Numbered from the stretch's first letter, positions 1 through 10,195 are shown. The stretch is 64,000 nucleotides of DNA from Candidatus Avelusimicrobium vaccinum (GCA_902794895.1 CADBIY010000004.1:1-64000), one strand, 5' to 3'. A program made the numbers and translations. Notes: a model not told the origin generated them from the sequence alone.

Positions 1-689
1 GTAAAATACGTTTCAAAGGCCGTTGCCCAGGCTATTGGTTTGGAGTGTTGTACCGCGTGATCTTCCGGCGGTATTGGCAATATAAAATAGTGGTAAACGG
101 CGCATCCTGCGAAAAATAGCGCAAGTACCGCAAAGAACACAACCCAATTATAGGGAGCGCGAACATAGTGCGTTTCTAAAAAACCGACTGCCGAAATTAA
201 AATACCGCTGCCCAAAATCATAGCAATGCGATAAAAAATAGTGCGTATGCCTACAAAAAAACCCTGTTGCCGGGGAGTAAGTGCTAACAGATAATATCCG
301 TCCGTGGCAATATCCAGGGTGGCAGATACAAACGCCCCGATCGAAAAACCAATTAATAATGAAAAAACAAAAAAAGGAGGGTTTATTTGGGCGGCATTTG
401 CAAGTGCTTTCCAATAAATAAGACCGGCAAGTAACAGAAAAACCATGCTCATGGCCAGTTGGGAGGCTAATAACCAACGGCGTTTAGTGGCACAAGCATC
501 AATCAGCGGGCTCCAAAACATTTTAAGGACCCAAGGAAGATAAAGCCACCCGGTCCATAGGGTGATTTGTTCGTTAGGGTAACCAAGCGCGGCGTATAAA
601 ATAACAGACACCACGTTGATGATGATATACGGAAATCCTTCCGCTAAATAGAGAGAGGGTATATAAGCCCAAGGTGTTATTTTTTTCAT
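1..689 (-). CDS. AmpG-like MFS permease (partial, 3' end cut off)
   Basis: The reading frame opens at an ATG at 689 and runs off the left edge without a stop (229 codons visible). The translation is strongly hydrophobic with about six membrane spans. It begins with a segment SLYLAEGFPY, followed by LYLPWVLKMFWSPLID and a basic loop (TKRRW). This arrangement is typical of the AmpG/SLC33 branch of the major facilitator superfamily, whose best known members import muropeptides across the inner membrane. The start overlaps the stop of the upstream permease as ATGA, so the two genes are probably co-transcribed and translationally coupled. The family is fairly clear; the substrate is inferred only from resemblance. 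Confidence 0.75.
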   Translation of the reverse strand, partial: MKKITPWAYIPSLYLAEGFPYIIINVVSVILYAALGYPNEQITLWTGWLYLPWVLKMFWSPLIDACATKRRWLLASQLAMSMVFLLLAGLIYWKALANAAQINPPFFVFSLLIGFSIGAFVSATLDIATDGYYLLALTPRQQGFFVGIRTIFYRIAMILGSGILISAVGFLETHYVRAPYNWVVFFAVLALFFAGCAVYHYFILPIPPEDHAVQHSKPIAWATAFETYF

Positions 690-1702
690 TTAAAAGCGTA
701 TTTCCCTGCCAATAGATTAGCCAACGGCTGGGTGGTTTCGTTTTTGGATAGTGCAATTTTGATCATGGCGGTTAACGGTACTGCAAGTAAGGCTCCCATT
801 ACGCCCCATACCAGTGACCAAAAAATTAAGCAAGCCAGCACTACAATTGGGTCCAAATCCATCCCTTTCCCCAACCATTTGGTTTCCAAAATATTTCCGA
901 CAATAAAATGGATCGTAGTTAATAAAATAATTGCCAGGGCAATATGCCAATCAAACCCATATTGTAAAAACAACACCGGTAATGGAAGTGCGGTTGCAAT
1001 AAAAGGGCCGATATTAGGAATAAAATTTAGCACGAAGGTCAGCACCGCCAGCATGGTGGCCAGTTCTGTTTTTAAGGAGGCCAATACGATCCAGGAGCAG
1101 GAAGCGGCTAACAGGGAAACAAAAATTTTAATAATCAGATAAAACGAAATCTGTTTTTGAATACTGCCTACAAGTGAGGGTTTGTTTTCGGTTGCTTTTC
1201 CCATAGCGATAAAAATAACAAAAAGTGTAATTAGTAAAAAATTGGTTAAAATAGACACGACCGTCCCGCCGACGCTTTTTACCATATTAAAAACGGGTAA
1301 TTTATCAATAGAATCAATCACAAATTGTGTGTTCAATTTGATGCCATATTTTTGGGAATGGACGGATATCCAATCCAGGCTGTCATTTAAACGATCCGCA
1401 TAGATGTCTGCCCCGTTGACGAAACTTTCAATAGAGTTTGTAATAAAAAGAACGGCTAACGAAATCAGCCCCAAAAAGGATACAAAACTTAAAATAATGC
1501 CAACCGTATAGGGTACTTTCCCTTTTTGTTGTAATTTTTCTGCTACCGTGCTGGATACCATGGAAATAAACAAAGCAATAACAAACGGCATCAGGATGCT
1601 TTTAGTGTACATTAACACCCAGGTGGCTGCAGTAAAAGCCAAGATCATTAAACAAATGTTATTAATAGGTGCCAATTTTTCAAACATGTTTTTTGTAGAC
1701 AT
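686..1702 (-). CDS. AI-2E family transporter (PerM/UPF0118)
   Basis: 338 residues, polytopic membrane protein. It has two N-terminal spans, a soluble stretch around residues 90-150, and then a run of spans. The C-terminal half carries the family hallmarks NFIPNIGPFIA and GNILETKWLGKGMDLDPI, and a closing segment WGVMGALLAVPLTA. Members of this family (TqsA, PerM, YhhT) act as exporters, or in some cases ion antiporters, in the inner membrane; only the family is secure here. The stop TGA overlaps the start of the MFS carrier that follows. The gene is read away from tRNA-Val and is not obviously linked to quorum-sensing genes. Confidence 0.85.
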   Translation of the reverse strand: MSTKNMFEKLAPINNICLMILAFTAATWVLMYTKSILMPFVIALFISMVSSTVAEKLQQKGKVPYTVGIILSFVSFLGLISLAVLFITNSIESFVNGADIYADRLNDSLDWISVHSQKYGIKLNTQFVIDSIDKLPVFNMVKSVGGTVVSILTNFLLITLFVIFIAMGKATENKPSLVGSIQKQISFYLIIKIFVSLLAASCSWIVLASLKTELATMLAVLTFVLNFIPNIGPFIATALPLPVLFLQYGFDWHIALAIILLTTIHFIVGNILETKWLGKGMDLDPIVVLACLIFWSLVWGVMGALLAVPLTAMIKIALSKNETTQPLANLLAGKYAFK

Positions 1703-1780
1703 AAAACCTCTCTTGTATTTAGTATAGCATACCCGGGTGGGTTTTGGAGTAAATTAATGTCGGGAAGTGCCAAGAACATA

Positions 1781-1809
1781 TTTTCAAAATAAGAAGAAAT
1801 TAGTATAAT
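1781..1809 (+). promoter_or_regulatory. Possible promoter upstream of tRNA-Val(CAC)
   Basis: TTTTCA at 1781 and TATAAT at 1804 are separated by 17 bases. The start of tRNA-Val lies about 35 bases downstream. The -10 box is perfect and the -35 box is weak. Confidence 0.45.
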
Positions 1810-1843
1810 AAAAATATCTTATAAATAGAGTTTAAACAGTTTA

Positions 1844-1918
1844 GGGCAGTTGGCGCAGTGGTAGCGCGTCCGCCTCACACGCGGAAGGTCACAGGTTCGA
1901 ACCCTGTACTGCCCACCA
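1844..1918 (+). tRNA. tRNA-Val (anticodon CAC)
   Basis: A full cloverleaf can be drawn. The acceptor stem GGGCAGT pairs with ACTGCCC. The D arm contains GGCGCAGTGGTAGCGC. The anticodon stem TCCGC/GCGGA encloses the loop CTCACAC with anticodon CAC, which reads GUG. The T arm is ACAGG-TTCGAAC-CCTGT. The 3' CCA is encoded (1916-1918). A terminator follows directly. Confidence 0.95.
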
Positions 1919-1925
1919 TTTAGAG

Positions 1926-1958
1926 AAGTCCCCGTTTATCGTCGGGGACTTTTCCTTT
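1926..1958 (+). terminator. Rho-independent terminator after tRNA-Val(CAC)
   Basis: The stem AAGTCCCCG...CGGGGACTT has a short loop and is followed by TTCCTTTT. Confidence 0.8.
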
Positions 1959-1997
1959 TATCTGCTTGTTATTGGTTTTGGTATCCTTTATTAAAAA

Positions 1998-2165
1998 CTA
2001 TATTTGGGAAGTATGCCCGCAGAACGGACAGACGGTAGGTTCTCTCCCTGCGAGTAAGGCCAGTAATCCGATAGGGAAAAAGCAAATCGCAACTATAATT
2101 TGCCAAGCGGGGATTCCTCCGCGAGTCACCATCTTTCCGCATTTTGGACAAGATATTTGTGCCAT
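1998..2165 (-). CDS. Small LITAF/BRI3-like zinc-ribbon membrane peptide
   Basis: A 55-residue frame with an excellent ribosome binding site (AAGGAGGTG, 5-6 bases before ATG). An N-terminal CPKCG (Cys 6 and 9) and a C-terminal CPFCG (Cys 46 and 49) flank a 25-residue hydrophobic stretch centred on WQIIVAICFFPIGLLALLAG. This is the layout of eukaryotic LITAF and BRI3 proteins, in which a membrane-dipping segment separates the two halves of one zinc site. The gene lies 12 bases after the DUF2752 gene and is probably its operon partner. No function is known; a membrane-anchored zinc ribbon is the structural prediction. An overlapping 60-codon frame in the same region is less convincing because it lacks the ribosome binding site and motifs. 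Confidence 0.75.
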   Translation of the reverse strand: MAQISCPKCGKMVTRGGIPAWQIIVAICFFPIGLLALLAGREPTVCPFCGHTSQI

Positions 2166-2177
2166 ATATACACCTCC

Positions 2178-2564
2178 TTAATAATCTAACAATCTATATA
2201 CCCATTGGATAATCAGTAAACTAAACGTTATCATATTGAGTAATCTAAGAACATAAATTTCTTGCACCCATGAAATTTGCGTTTTGCGAATTACAACATA
2301 TAAAAAGTAGATTGACAATCCGGCGCAAATAAAAAAGACAAATGGACCCATTGGATTGTGCATAACGGATTGGCGCCAATTCCCGCGCAACAGAGATACG
2401 ATAGAAGAATAAATACCACATCCGGGACAAGGAATTCCCAACAGTTTCTCAAACAAGCAAATCCGCGGGATACGAATCGGTAGGAACGGCAGGAAAATCC
2501 CGGCACAAACAAAGGTACCGAACATCATCATTCTTTTCACACGCCACGCTTGCTGTATAGTCAT
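2178..2564 (-). CDS. DUF2752 family membrane protein
   Basis: 128 residues from the ATG at 2564 (MTIQQAWRV). The hallmark of DUF2752, GIPCPGCGIYSS, is present near residue 67, followed by LLRGNWRQSVMHNPMGP, which is the conserved middle of the family. Three or four membrane spans are visible. DUF2752 proteins are small integral membrane proteins with unknown function. The longer frame opening at 2645 is unlikely to be the true start: those codons overlap the tail of the upstream zinc-ribbon gene, and the ATG at 2564 sits in an ATGA junction with that gene's restored stop (see the frameshift entry). Confidence 0.8.
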   Translation of the reverse strand: MTIQQAWRVKRMMMFGTFVCAGIFLPFLPIRIPRICLFEKLLGIPCPGCGIYSSIVSLLRGNWRQSVMHNPMGPFVFFICAGLSIYFLYVVIRKTQISWVQEIYVLRLLNMITFSLLIIQWVYRLLDY

Positions 2565-3591
2565 TCCATATCCTTGCCACAATAAGGCAATTTCTACCCA
2601 TAGGTTGAAACCAAATACCACAGTATTTACAGGGGATTTTCCCATTGGTACGAAAAAACAAAAAGTAAATAGGTACTACTAATAGGAAATTAAAGCAAAG
2701 CGAAAGCAATGCCCAAACTAAACCCCGCTCTCCATGCTTAGGAGCATCTATTGCAAGCCATACGGTAAAACCAAACTGTAATATGACTAGCAGAACAAGA
2801 ATTATTATTCCTACAAACAGGATGTCACTTTCCATATTTTGATACTCCAATTTTTTGTAAATACTATACATATCTGTTACAGAATGCTTTGTCTCAATAT
2901 CAAAAGAGAATGGAGTAGCTGTTTTGTCGGCTCTTATCATATCATGGACGGCCCCACAACCTCCTGCCACGAATCCTATCCCTACCATAATAAATAAAAG
3001 AGTCCGGCATAGATTCACAAAAAAGTCCCTTGAAGTTGTTGATTGTCTTTCTCTGCCAGGTTTTCGCGTTGACAGCGCAATTACAAAGCATATGACCGCC
3101 ACTATAAAACAGAGTGTAAACCAAGGGTCCCCGCTACTGAGTAATCCGCCCCAGTGTCCCCACCCGAACCAACCTGTACTAAAACAATTTTCCAGCCCTA
3201 GTGTTAAACTAGTGCTTATAGGTAAGAGAATTTTATGAAGAATTCCTACTCCCAAAATTACCAATCCTACCATGGTAAATCTATGAGCGATACTAATGGG
3301 CGAGACATGGACCGTCTCAGCTGTCAAAGGATTCGCAAATCCAGTAGGTTGATCTTCCAAAATTTCCTTCGTGGAAGTTTCTATTTGTGATGATGCAGAG
3401 AGATGCAATCCTTGTCCACACGCAAGACACTTAGATTGCTCTGTTACGGGGTAATAAATTCCTTTCCCGCAATGTGGGCAATAGTTTTTTCCGCCAAACA
3501 AGGCCCTACCACAAAAAATACATGCCGTAGCATCCGGTCTCATTTCTGCAGGCATCTTCTTACCGCAATAACTGCAATAATTAGTATTCAT
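2449..3591 (-). CDS. Zinc-ribbon multi-span membrane protein, C-terminus probably frameshifted
   Basis: 380 residues as read. The N-terminus has three Cys-pair units: CSYCGKKM, CIFCGRAL and CPHCGKGI, then CLACGQGL, so two zinc-ribbon domains lie in the first 65 residues. About five membrane spans follow (residues 105-320). Next comes PCKYCG and, 14 residues on, a lone NC before the frame wanders into a non-conserved tail. Adding one C at about 2586 would turn that tail into CPYCGKDME followed by a stop. This completes a final zinc ribbon and makes an ATGA overlap with the DUF2752 gene (intact gene about 2561-3591). The function is unknown; proteins of this type are thought to be membrane proteins with cytosolic zinc ribbons. 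A single-base assembly error is as likely as a real mutation. Confidence 0.65.
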   Translation of the reverse strand: MNTNYCSYCGKKMPAEMRPDATACIFCGRALFGGKNYCPHCGKGIYYPVTEQSKCLACGQGLHLSASSQIETSTKEILEDQPTGFANPLTAETVHVSPISIAHRFTMVGLVILGVGILHKILLPISTSLTLGLENCFSTGWFGWGHWGGLLSSGDPWFTLCFIVAVICFVIALSTRKPGRERQSTTSRDFFVNLCRTLLFIMVGIGFVAGGCGAVHDMIRADKTATPFSFDIETKHSVTDMYSIYKKLEYQNMESDILFVGIIILVLLVILQFGFTVWLAIDAPKHGERGLVWALLSLCFNFLLVVPIYFLFFRTNGKIPCKYCGIWFQPMGRNCLIVARIWNDYTASVACEKNDDVRYLCLCRDFPAVPTDSYPADLLV

Positions 3592-4143
3592 AATAGTTAT
3601 CTTTATCAGTTTGCCAATAAAAAAGAGGTGCCTTGGTTAAAAGCAGTTATCGGAGCCCCTTAACAAATAGTCGCCGCCTACCCAATCCCTAACTTAAAAG
3701 AAATAGGAAGAACAGAGCGGCTATTGGCTGACTGAGAATTTGCGCCGGGAACAATATACTTCCCATTGCTTGGCGCGGTCTTTCTCCACGCTTCAACAAA
3801 TAATCTTCACCAAGTGTATGTGCTATTTACTGTATTTTTGTTTAGTTATTACTTCTTTCAATAATTTCCTTTCAATGTCTCACATTGCTACTAGGATGTG
3901 TATCCATTGCCGGTATAAATCTTTTTTCTTGCTTTTCGAATACTTGTAGAATTTTTTCGGTCATATAAAAAGCACATGCCGCCAACTTGTGCCAATCCCG
4001 CAAGTCCCATTTTTGATGAACAGTTGGCGGATTTTGGCACTAAAAACCATGTTTTGGGTCTTTGCTGCCGGAGAGTCACTGCCAAGTTTCAAAGCGCCCA
4101 AAGAGTGCTTTTTGGAAGCAAAAATGCCGGAAATGATCCCCCT
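3592..4143 (+). other. Gene-poor stretch, possibly decayed sequence
   Basis: No convincing gene is seen in this 550-base stretch. Between 3961 and 4158 short frames are open on both strands (about 60 codons each) without ribosome binding sites. The stretch also contains an inverted pair CCGCCAACT (3979) and AGTTGGCGG (about 4022). It may hold remnants of a gene or an intergenic repeat. Confidence 0.3.
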
Positions 4144-4172
4144 TTGCATTTCATTTGAATTTGATATACTAT
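4144..4172 (+). promoter_or_regulatory. Probable promoter of the marC-family gene
   Basis: TTGCAT at 4144 and TACTAT at 4167 are separated by 17 bases, with an overlapping TATAAT at about 4171. The gene start lies about 60 bases downstream. Confidence 0.5.
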
Positions 4173-4231
4173 AATAAAGAAATTAAGGTCCGCATTTGGC
4201 GGGCTGTTTTTCGTAAAGGAGAATTGAATCC

Positions 4232-4912
4232 ATGGAATGGAGTTTATTTTTTAACTCGTTTATCGGTATCTTAGCGATTTTAAACCCTATCGGTAATATG
4301 CCGATTTTTTTGGAGCACGTAGAAAACGAAAGCCCCAGTGTGCAACGCGCAGTGGCTATTTTAATGGCTTGTTCTATTTTCTTTTTGATGCTTACGTTTT
4401 TCTTATTTGGGAATCGTATTTTAAATGTATTTGGTATTACGTTGCCGGCATTCCGTTTGGCAGGATCGATTATGATTTTGCTCGTCGGGCTGCGCATGTT
4501 ACAGGGAAAAAGTAAATTTGAAAATCACGGGATTGAAACGGCTGCCACCTCCGGTAATACGTTTGACCAAGCCCGCAATAGTTTAAGCCATATTTTGGTC
4601 CCGGTAGGGATGCCTCTTTTCATTGGCCCGGGTACTATTACTACGGTCATTTTATATGCTGAAAAAAGCCCTACTCTTACGATGTCAATCATGATGATTG
4701 CGGTACTCTTTTTAAGTTCCTGTTTAGTGGGCGTTACGTTGTTAAGTTCGCGGTATATTTTTGACCGGATTGGTAAAAACGGGACGCAGATTGTGGTACG
4801 CTTTATGGGTATGATTTTGTGCGCTATTGCCATGCAATTTATGATTGACGGAGTGGCACAACTGCTTCCCGGTGTGCTTAATGCCAATTTTATCCATGGC
4901 GGAAATATGTAA
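4232..4912 (+). CDS. MarC family integral membrane protein
   Basis: 226 residues with six predicted spans. The N-terminal half has the family signature ILAILNPIGNMPIFLEH (about residues 13-29). The second half repeats the fold with LVPVGMPLFIGPGTITTVI (about residues 121-139). This internal duplication and length match MarC/YhgN/SnatA proteins, which are NAAT-family transporters; some carry neutral amino acids, while the original link of MarC to antibiotic resistance was withdrawn. The start is supported by AAAGGAGA about 10 bases upstream. The gene is monocistronic: it has its own promoter-like sequence and a strong terminator. Confidence 0.85.
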   Translation: MEWSLFFNSFIGILAILNPIGNMPIFLEHVENESPSVQRAVAILMACSIFFLMLTFFLFGNRILNVFGITLPAFRLAGSIMILLVGLRMLQGKSKFENHGIETAATSGNTFDQARNSLSHILVPVGMPLFIGPGTITTVILYAEKSPTLTMSIMMIAVLFLSSCLVGVTLLSSRYIFDRIGKNGTQIVVRFMGMILCAIAMQFMIDGVAQLLPGVLNANFIHGGNM

Positions 4913-4930
4913 AAAATAAAATGCTTTTAA

Positions 4931-4957
4931 GGGCGGCTAAGGCCGCCCTTTTTTTAT
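4931..4957 (+). terminator. Terminator after the marC-family gene
   Basis: GGGCGGC-TAAG-GCCGCCC is followed by a run of seven T. Confidence 0.85.
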
Positions 4958-4983
4958 CTTTATAAGAAAAGTAAAATATACCT

Positions 4984-6972
<1,989 letters not shown>

Positions 6973-6984
6973 CAAGGATTTTTT

Positions 6985-7536
6985 ATGGAAGAAACCTCTT
7001 TTCAACTCCAACAAGTTAACCAAGTCGTAAGTGTAGAAAAAACAGAACGGACGGCTGTTTTGGCGCAGGCATTAGCCGCCAGCGGAGTATGTGATGCGAC
7101 TTTAGTGCTTACCTGCGAACAATTGCATACTTTTGAAGTGCGTTCTAAATGGATTAGTTCCGGCGAAGGAGGCATCTATTTTTCGTTAATTTTGCATAAC
7201 GGTCGGTCGGCCTCCCATGCTTTTAATTCCATGATGCATGCCTTGGTTGATTGCTTGCGTGCCGGGTTACCGGTACGTGTGAACCGGGTTGGCAACGCAA
7301 TAAAAGTGTGGGACAAAACGTTCCGCGTTTGGAAACAAATTGCTACTGTCTCTATGCAACCTCTTTCCTCGGCAGGAATCGTGCTGAGTGTGGAATTATT
7401 ACTCAATAATAAACCCCCGCGTTGTGTTAGCGGACAGTATATTTCTGTGAAGCAGTTAGTCGGTTGCGAGGTCAGCAAAGAACTCTTTTTGGAAGATCTT
7501 TTGGAATCGTTTTGGAAATATCAGGCATGGAAATAA
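6985..7536 (+). CDS. Degenerate biotin-protein-ligase-like protein
   Basis: 183 residues. The segment SKWISSGEGGIYFSLIL resembles the biotin-protein ligase core, in which a GRGR loop precedes KW-S-P-GGLYFSL. The following AGLPVRVNRVGNAIKV sits where ligases have LPVRLKWPNDILV, and AGIVLSVELLLNN sits where they have a GIGINVN strand. The catalytic features are eroded: no GRGRRGR loop and no KWPN lysine. The gene lacks the N-terminal DNA-binding domain and the C-terminal domain of BirA. It lies 12 bases after uvrB. The fold assignment rests on motif order only. It may bind biotin or lipoate without ligating it, or be decaying. Confidence 0.45.
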   Translation: MEETSFQLQQVNQVVSVEKTERTAVLAQALAASGVCDATLVLTCEQLHTFEVRSKWISSGEGGIYFSLILHNGRSASHAFNSMMHALVDCLRAGLPVRVNRVGNAIKVWDKTFRVWKQIATVSMQPLSSAGIVLSVELLLNNKPPRCVSGQYISVKQLVGCEVSKELFLEDLLESFWKYQAWK

Positions 7537-7561
7537 AAAGAGTTCCCTTGCAGGGGAACTC
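7531..7561 (-). terminator. Terminator between convergent genes (best for the minus strand)
   Basis: GAGTTCCC-CTGCA/TTGCA-GGGAACTC forms a hairpin. On the minus strand it is followed by TTTTTATTT, so it mainly ends the receiver-domain gene. On the plus strand the T tract is poor. Confidence 0.7.
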
Positions 7562-7567
7562 CTTCTA

Positions 7568-7933
7568 TTAATCGCCAATAGCGTGTTTTACTTTTTCCAC
7601 TAATTCTTTTAACGCAAACGGTTTGGAACAAAAACTTTTTACTTGCGGATAGGGGAGGAACATTTTTTCTGATTCCCGCAACGCCGAAGTTACAATAACC
7701 GGAGTGGAGGATAAAATGTCATCCTCATGCATAATACGCACGATGGAGGCCCCGTCTAAACCGGGGAGCATCACATCCAACAATACTAAATGAGGATGTA
7801 CGCTTTTAATCGCGGCAATAGCATCCCGTCCAGATTGACAGGAATGGATTTCGTATCCTTCTCTTTCTAAGACCATGCGCAGTAAATCAACAATGGCTGC
7901 TTCATCTTCTACAATTAAAATTCGTTTTTTCAT
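7568..7933 (-). CDS. Stand-alone response regulator receiver domain (CheY-like)
   Basis: 121 residues, one receiver domain with no output domain. All switch residues are present: the acidic pair Glu9/Asp10 in LIVEDE, the phospho-acceptor Asp53 in LLDVMLPGLDG, Thr82 in VIVTSA and Lys104 in CSKPFALKEL. Such proteins act through protein contact, as in chemotaxis or phosphorelays. No histidine kinase lies nearby, so the partner is unknown. The gene is alone and is ended by the hairpin at 7531-7561. Confidence 0.9.
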   Translation of the reverse strand: MKKRILIVEDEAAIVDLLRMVLEREGYEIHSCQSGRDAIAAIKSVHPHLVLLDVMLPGLDGASIVRIMHEDDILSSTPVIVTSALRESEKMFLPYPQVKSFCSKPFALKELVEKVKHAIGD

Positions 7934-7969
7934 AAACAGAGCCCCTTATTATTTATTATACTTTTTTAT

Positions 7970-8695
7970 ATGACAAAAAAAAGTTTTAATGCTTCTGTAT
8001 TGCCGAAGATGCGTGCTTTTGCAACGGGGTTATTGACCCCCAGGGATGCCGTATTGGTGGGGCTAAGCGGCGGGGCCGATTCGGTATGTTTACTTCATTT
8101 TTTACATTATTTATCTAAAGAAAAGCACTTCCGTTTGGCGGCGGTCCATATTAATCATGGCTTGCGCGGACGGGCCGCGCGGACGGATCAACAGTTTTGT
8201 AAGCAGTTTTGTAAAGAGCGGGATATTGAATTTTTTAGCCTAAAAGTTGAAGTGAAAAAATTAGCCAGGCAGCAAGATTTAAGTCCGGAGCATGCGGCAC
8301 GCAAAGCGCGCTATGATGCTTTTAAAAAAATTGCCCGTAAATGGGGGGCCACTAAATTGGCGCTCGGGCATCATTTAGATGATCAAGCGGAAACTTTTTT
8401 ATTGAATCTTTTGCGGGGAACGAAACTGAAAGGCCTTGGCGGTATTCCGGTACGTCGGCCCTTGTGTAAAGAAACAGAAATTATCCGTCCGCTCATGTGT
8501 ATTTCGCGGGCAGAAACGGAAGCCTACTTAGCCAATAACGGGTTAACGCATGTTACAGACGAAAGTAATCGCGACGAAGCCTTCCGTCGTAATTGGATTC
8601 GCAATACCCTGTTGCCGTTGCTGGAAACCAAGCAACCGCAAATTCGGGCGCACCTAGCCTTGTTGGCCCGGGAAGTTACGCAACGGCTTTCTTGA
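7970..8695 (+). CDS. tilS: tRNA(Ile)-lysidine synthase, short form
   Basis: 241 residues. TilS converts the wobble cytidine of the CAU anticodon of a minor tRNA-Ile to lysidine, using ATP and lysine. The PP-loop SGGADS lies at 33-38. Family motifs follow: INHGLRGRA, LSPEHAARKARYDAF, LGHHLDDQAETFLLNLLRG and the RNWIRN element near the end. The protein stops after the catalytic N-domain, whereas the E. coli enzyme has about 430 residues with two extra tRNA-binding domains. Compact TilS forms are known in some lineages. The gene is followed after 42 bases by murE. Confidence 0.9.
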   Translation: MTKKSFNASVLPKMRAFATGLLTPRDAVLVGLSGGADSVCLLHFLHYLSKEKHFRLAAVHINHGLRGRAARTDQQFCKQFCKERDIEFFSLKVEVKKLARQQDLSPEHAARKARYDAFKKIARKWGATKLALGHHLDDQAETFLLNLLRGTKLKGLGGIPVRRPLCKETEIIRPLMCISRAETEAYLANNGLTHVTDESNRDEAFRRNWIRNTLLPLLETKQPQIRAHLALLAREVTQRLS

Positions 8696-8737
8696 AAAGT
8701 TATTTTTTTAGACAACCCAATTTGATAGTATATCTAT

Positions 8738-10195
8738 ATGTTGCAAAGTATTGTTTTAGCAAAAGCCAAAGAGCATGGCTTGACGATTCAAGGTCTGACA
8801 TTTTCTTCCCGGGAAGTAAAACCGGGGTTTGTCTTTTTTGCGCTTAAAGGAGCAAATGTAGATGGTAATTTGTTTATAGAAGAGGCGATTTCGGCCGGGG
8901 CCTGTGTGATTGTTTCCGCTTTTCAAGCAAGTAAAAAATATCCTGTTTTATATATTCAATCCGATCATATTGACCGGGATATGGCGGATGCCGCGTATGA
9001 ATTTTACGGCCGTCCGTCCGATTCGTTGGCCATGATCGGTATTACCGGAACCAAAGGAAAAACTTCCATTGCATATTTGGCCGAATCTATTTTTTCGGCG
9101 GCACGTGAAAAAGTAGGGGTATTCGGTACGGTAAATTACCGCCTGGGAGGCCGGAAGATCTGCGATGCGCCTAACACAACTCCGGCCGCGTTGACTCTTT
9201 TTAAACTGCTTGGGCAAATGAAAAAACAGGATTGCAAACGGGTGGTGATGGAAGTTTCTTCGCATGCGTTGGAACTGCAGCGGGTACGTCATATTTGGTA
9301 CGATACGGCGGTCTTTACCAATTTGCAACGGGATCATTTAGATTTTCATGGTACTTTTGAAAATTATTTTCAAGCCAAACAAAAATTATTTGAAAATTTA
9401 TTAAATCCGGATAATCCAAAGCCTCATAAAACGGCTGTCATTAATGCCGACGATTCTTATGGGCAACGTTTACTGACACAAATCAGCGGAAAAATTAAGA
9501 CGATTACTTTTGGTTTATCGGCAAAGGCCGATTTGCAAGCCGGGAATATCCGCGAGTTTTTAACACATACGGAATTTACAGTGAACGGAGTTCCCGCCCG
9601 AATTAATTTGTTGGGGCGTCATAATGTATATAATGCGTTGGCGGCTTGGGCTGTGGCGCAAGCCAATGGGGTGTGCCAAACAGATATTGTGCGCGGTTTG
9701 GCGGCCTTACGGGGGGTGCCGGGACGCATGGAACGGATTGATGAAGGACAACCGTTTTTTACTTTTGTGGATTTTGCCTATACCAATGAATCATTGCAAC
9801 GTGCTTTTGCTACGGTAAAACCTTTTGCAAAAGGGAAAATTTTGCTTGTGTTTGGTTGTGGCGGTCAGCGGGACCGTACCAAACGGCCTTTAATGGGGCG
9901 AACCGCCTGTGAACAGGCCGATTCTGTTTTTTTAACTAACGATAATCCGCGTTGTGAGGACCCGGATCAAATTTTTCAAGATATTTTAGCAGGCATGAAT
10001 GGATTTTCTAATTATCAAGTGGTTCCGGACCGCGCTGAAGCCATTGGCCGCGCGTTGGCAGCCGCACAACCAGACGATATTGTGATAATAGCCGGGAAAG
10101 GTCATGAGACATATCAACTGATTGGTACAGAAAAGAGACATTTTTCCGACCAGGAAACGGTCCGTTCTTTTTTAAAAGGAGAGTTGTGTGTTTAA
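8738..10195 (+). CDS. murE: UDP-MurNAc-tripeptide synthetase, meso-DAP type
   Basis: 485 residues. MurE adds the third residue to the peptidoglycan stem peptide in the cytoplasm. The ATP loop is GTKGKTS (104-110), and the UDP-substrate region has NTTPAALTLFKLL and MEVSSHALELQRV. Near residue 400 the DNPR motif (TNDNPRCEDP) marks enzymes that add meso-diaminopimelate. This agrees with the dapA-asd-dapB genes 4 kb away. One oddity is VDFAYTNESL in place of the usual VDYAHTPDSL, so a normally conserved His is Tyr here. The 3' end overlaps murD by 8 bases. Confidence 0.95.
   Translation: MLQSIVLAKAKEHGLTIQGLTFSSREVKPGFVFFALKGANVDGNLFIEEAISAGACVIVSAFQASKKYPVLYIQSDHIDRDMADAAYEFYGRPSDSLAMIGITGTKGKTSIAYLAESIFSAAREKVGVFGTVNYRLGGRKICDAPNTTPAALTLFKLLGQMKKQDCKRVVMEVSSHALELQRVRHIWYDTAVFTNLQRDHLDFHGTFENYFQAKQKLFENLLNPDNPKPHKTAVINADDSYGQRLLTQISGKIKTITFGLSAKADLQAGNIREFLTHTEFTVNGVPARINLLGRHNVYNALAAWAVAQANGVCQTDIVRGLAALRGVPGRMERIDEGQPFFTFVDFAYTNESLQRAFATVKPFAKGKILLVFGCGGQRDRTKRPLMGRTACEQADSVFLTNDNPRCEDPDQIFQDILAGMNGFSNYQVVPDRAEAIGRALAAAQPDDIVIIAGKGHETYQLIGTEKRHFSDQETVRSFLKGELCV

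Noticed and set aside
148-950. Short minus-strand frames starting at 477, 756 and 950
   Set aside because: They lie inside the MFS carrier and AI-2E genes in other frames and show no motifs. The MFS frame itself runs off the edge and explains the region.
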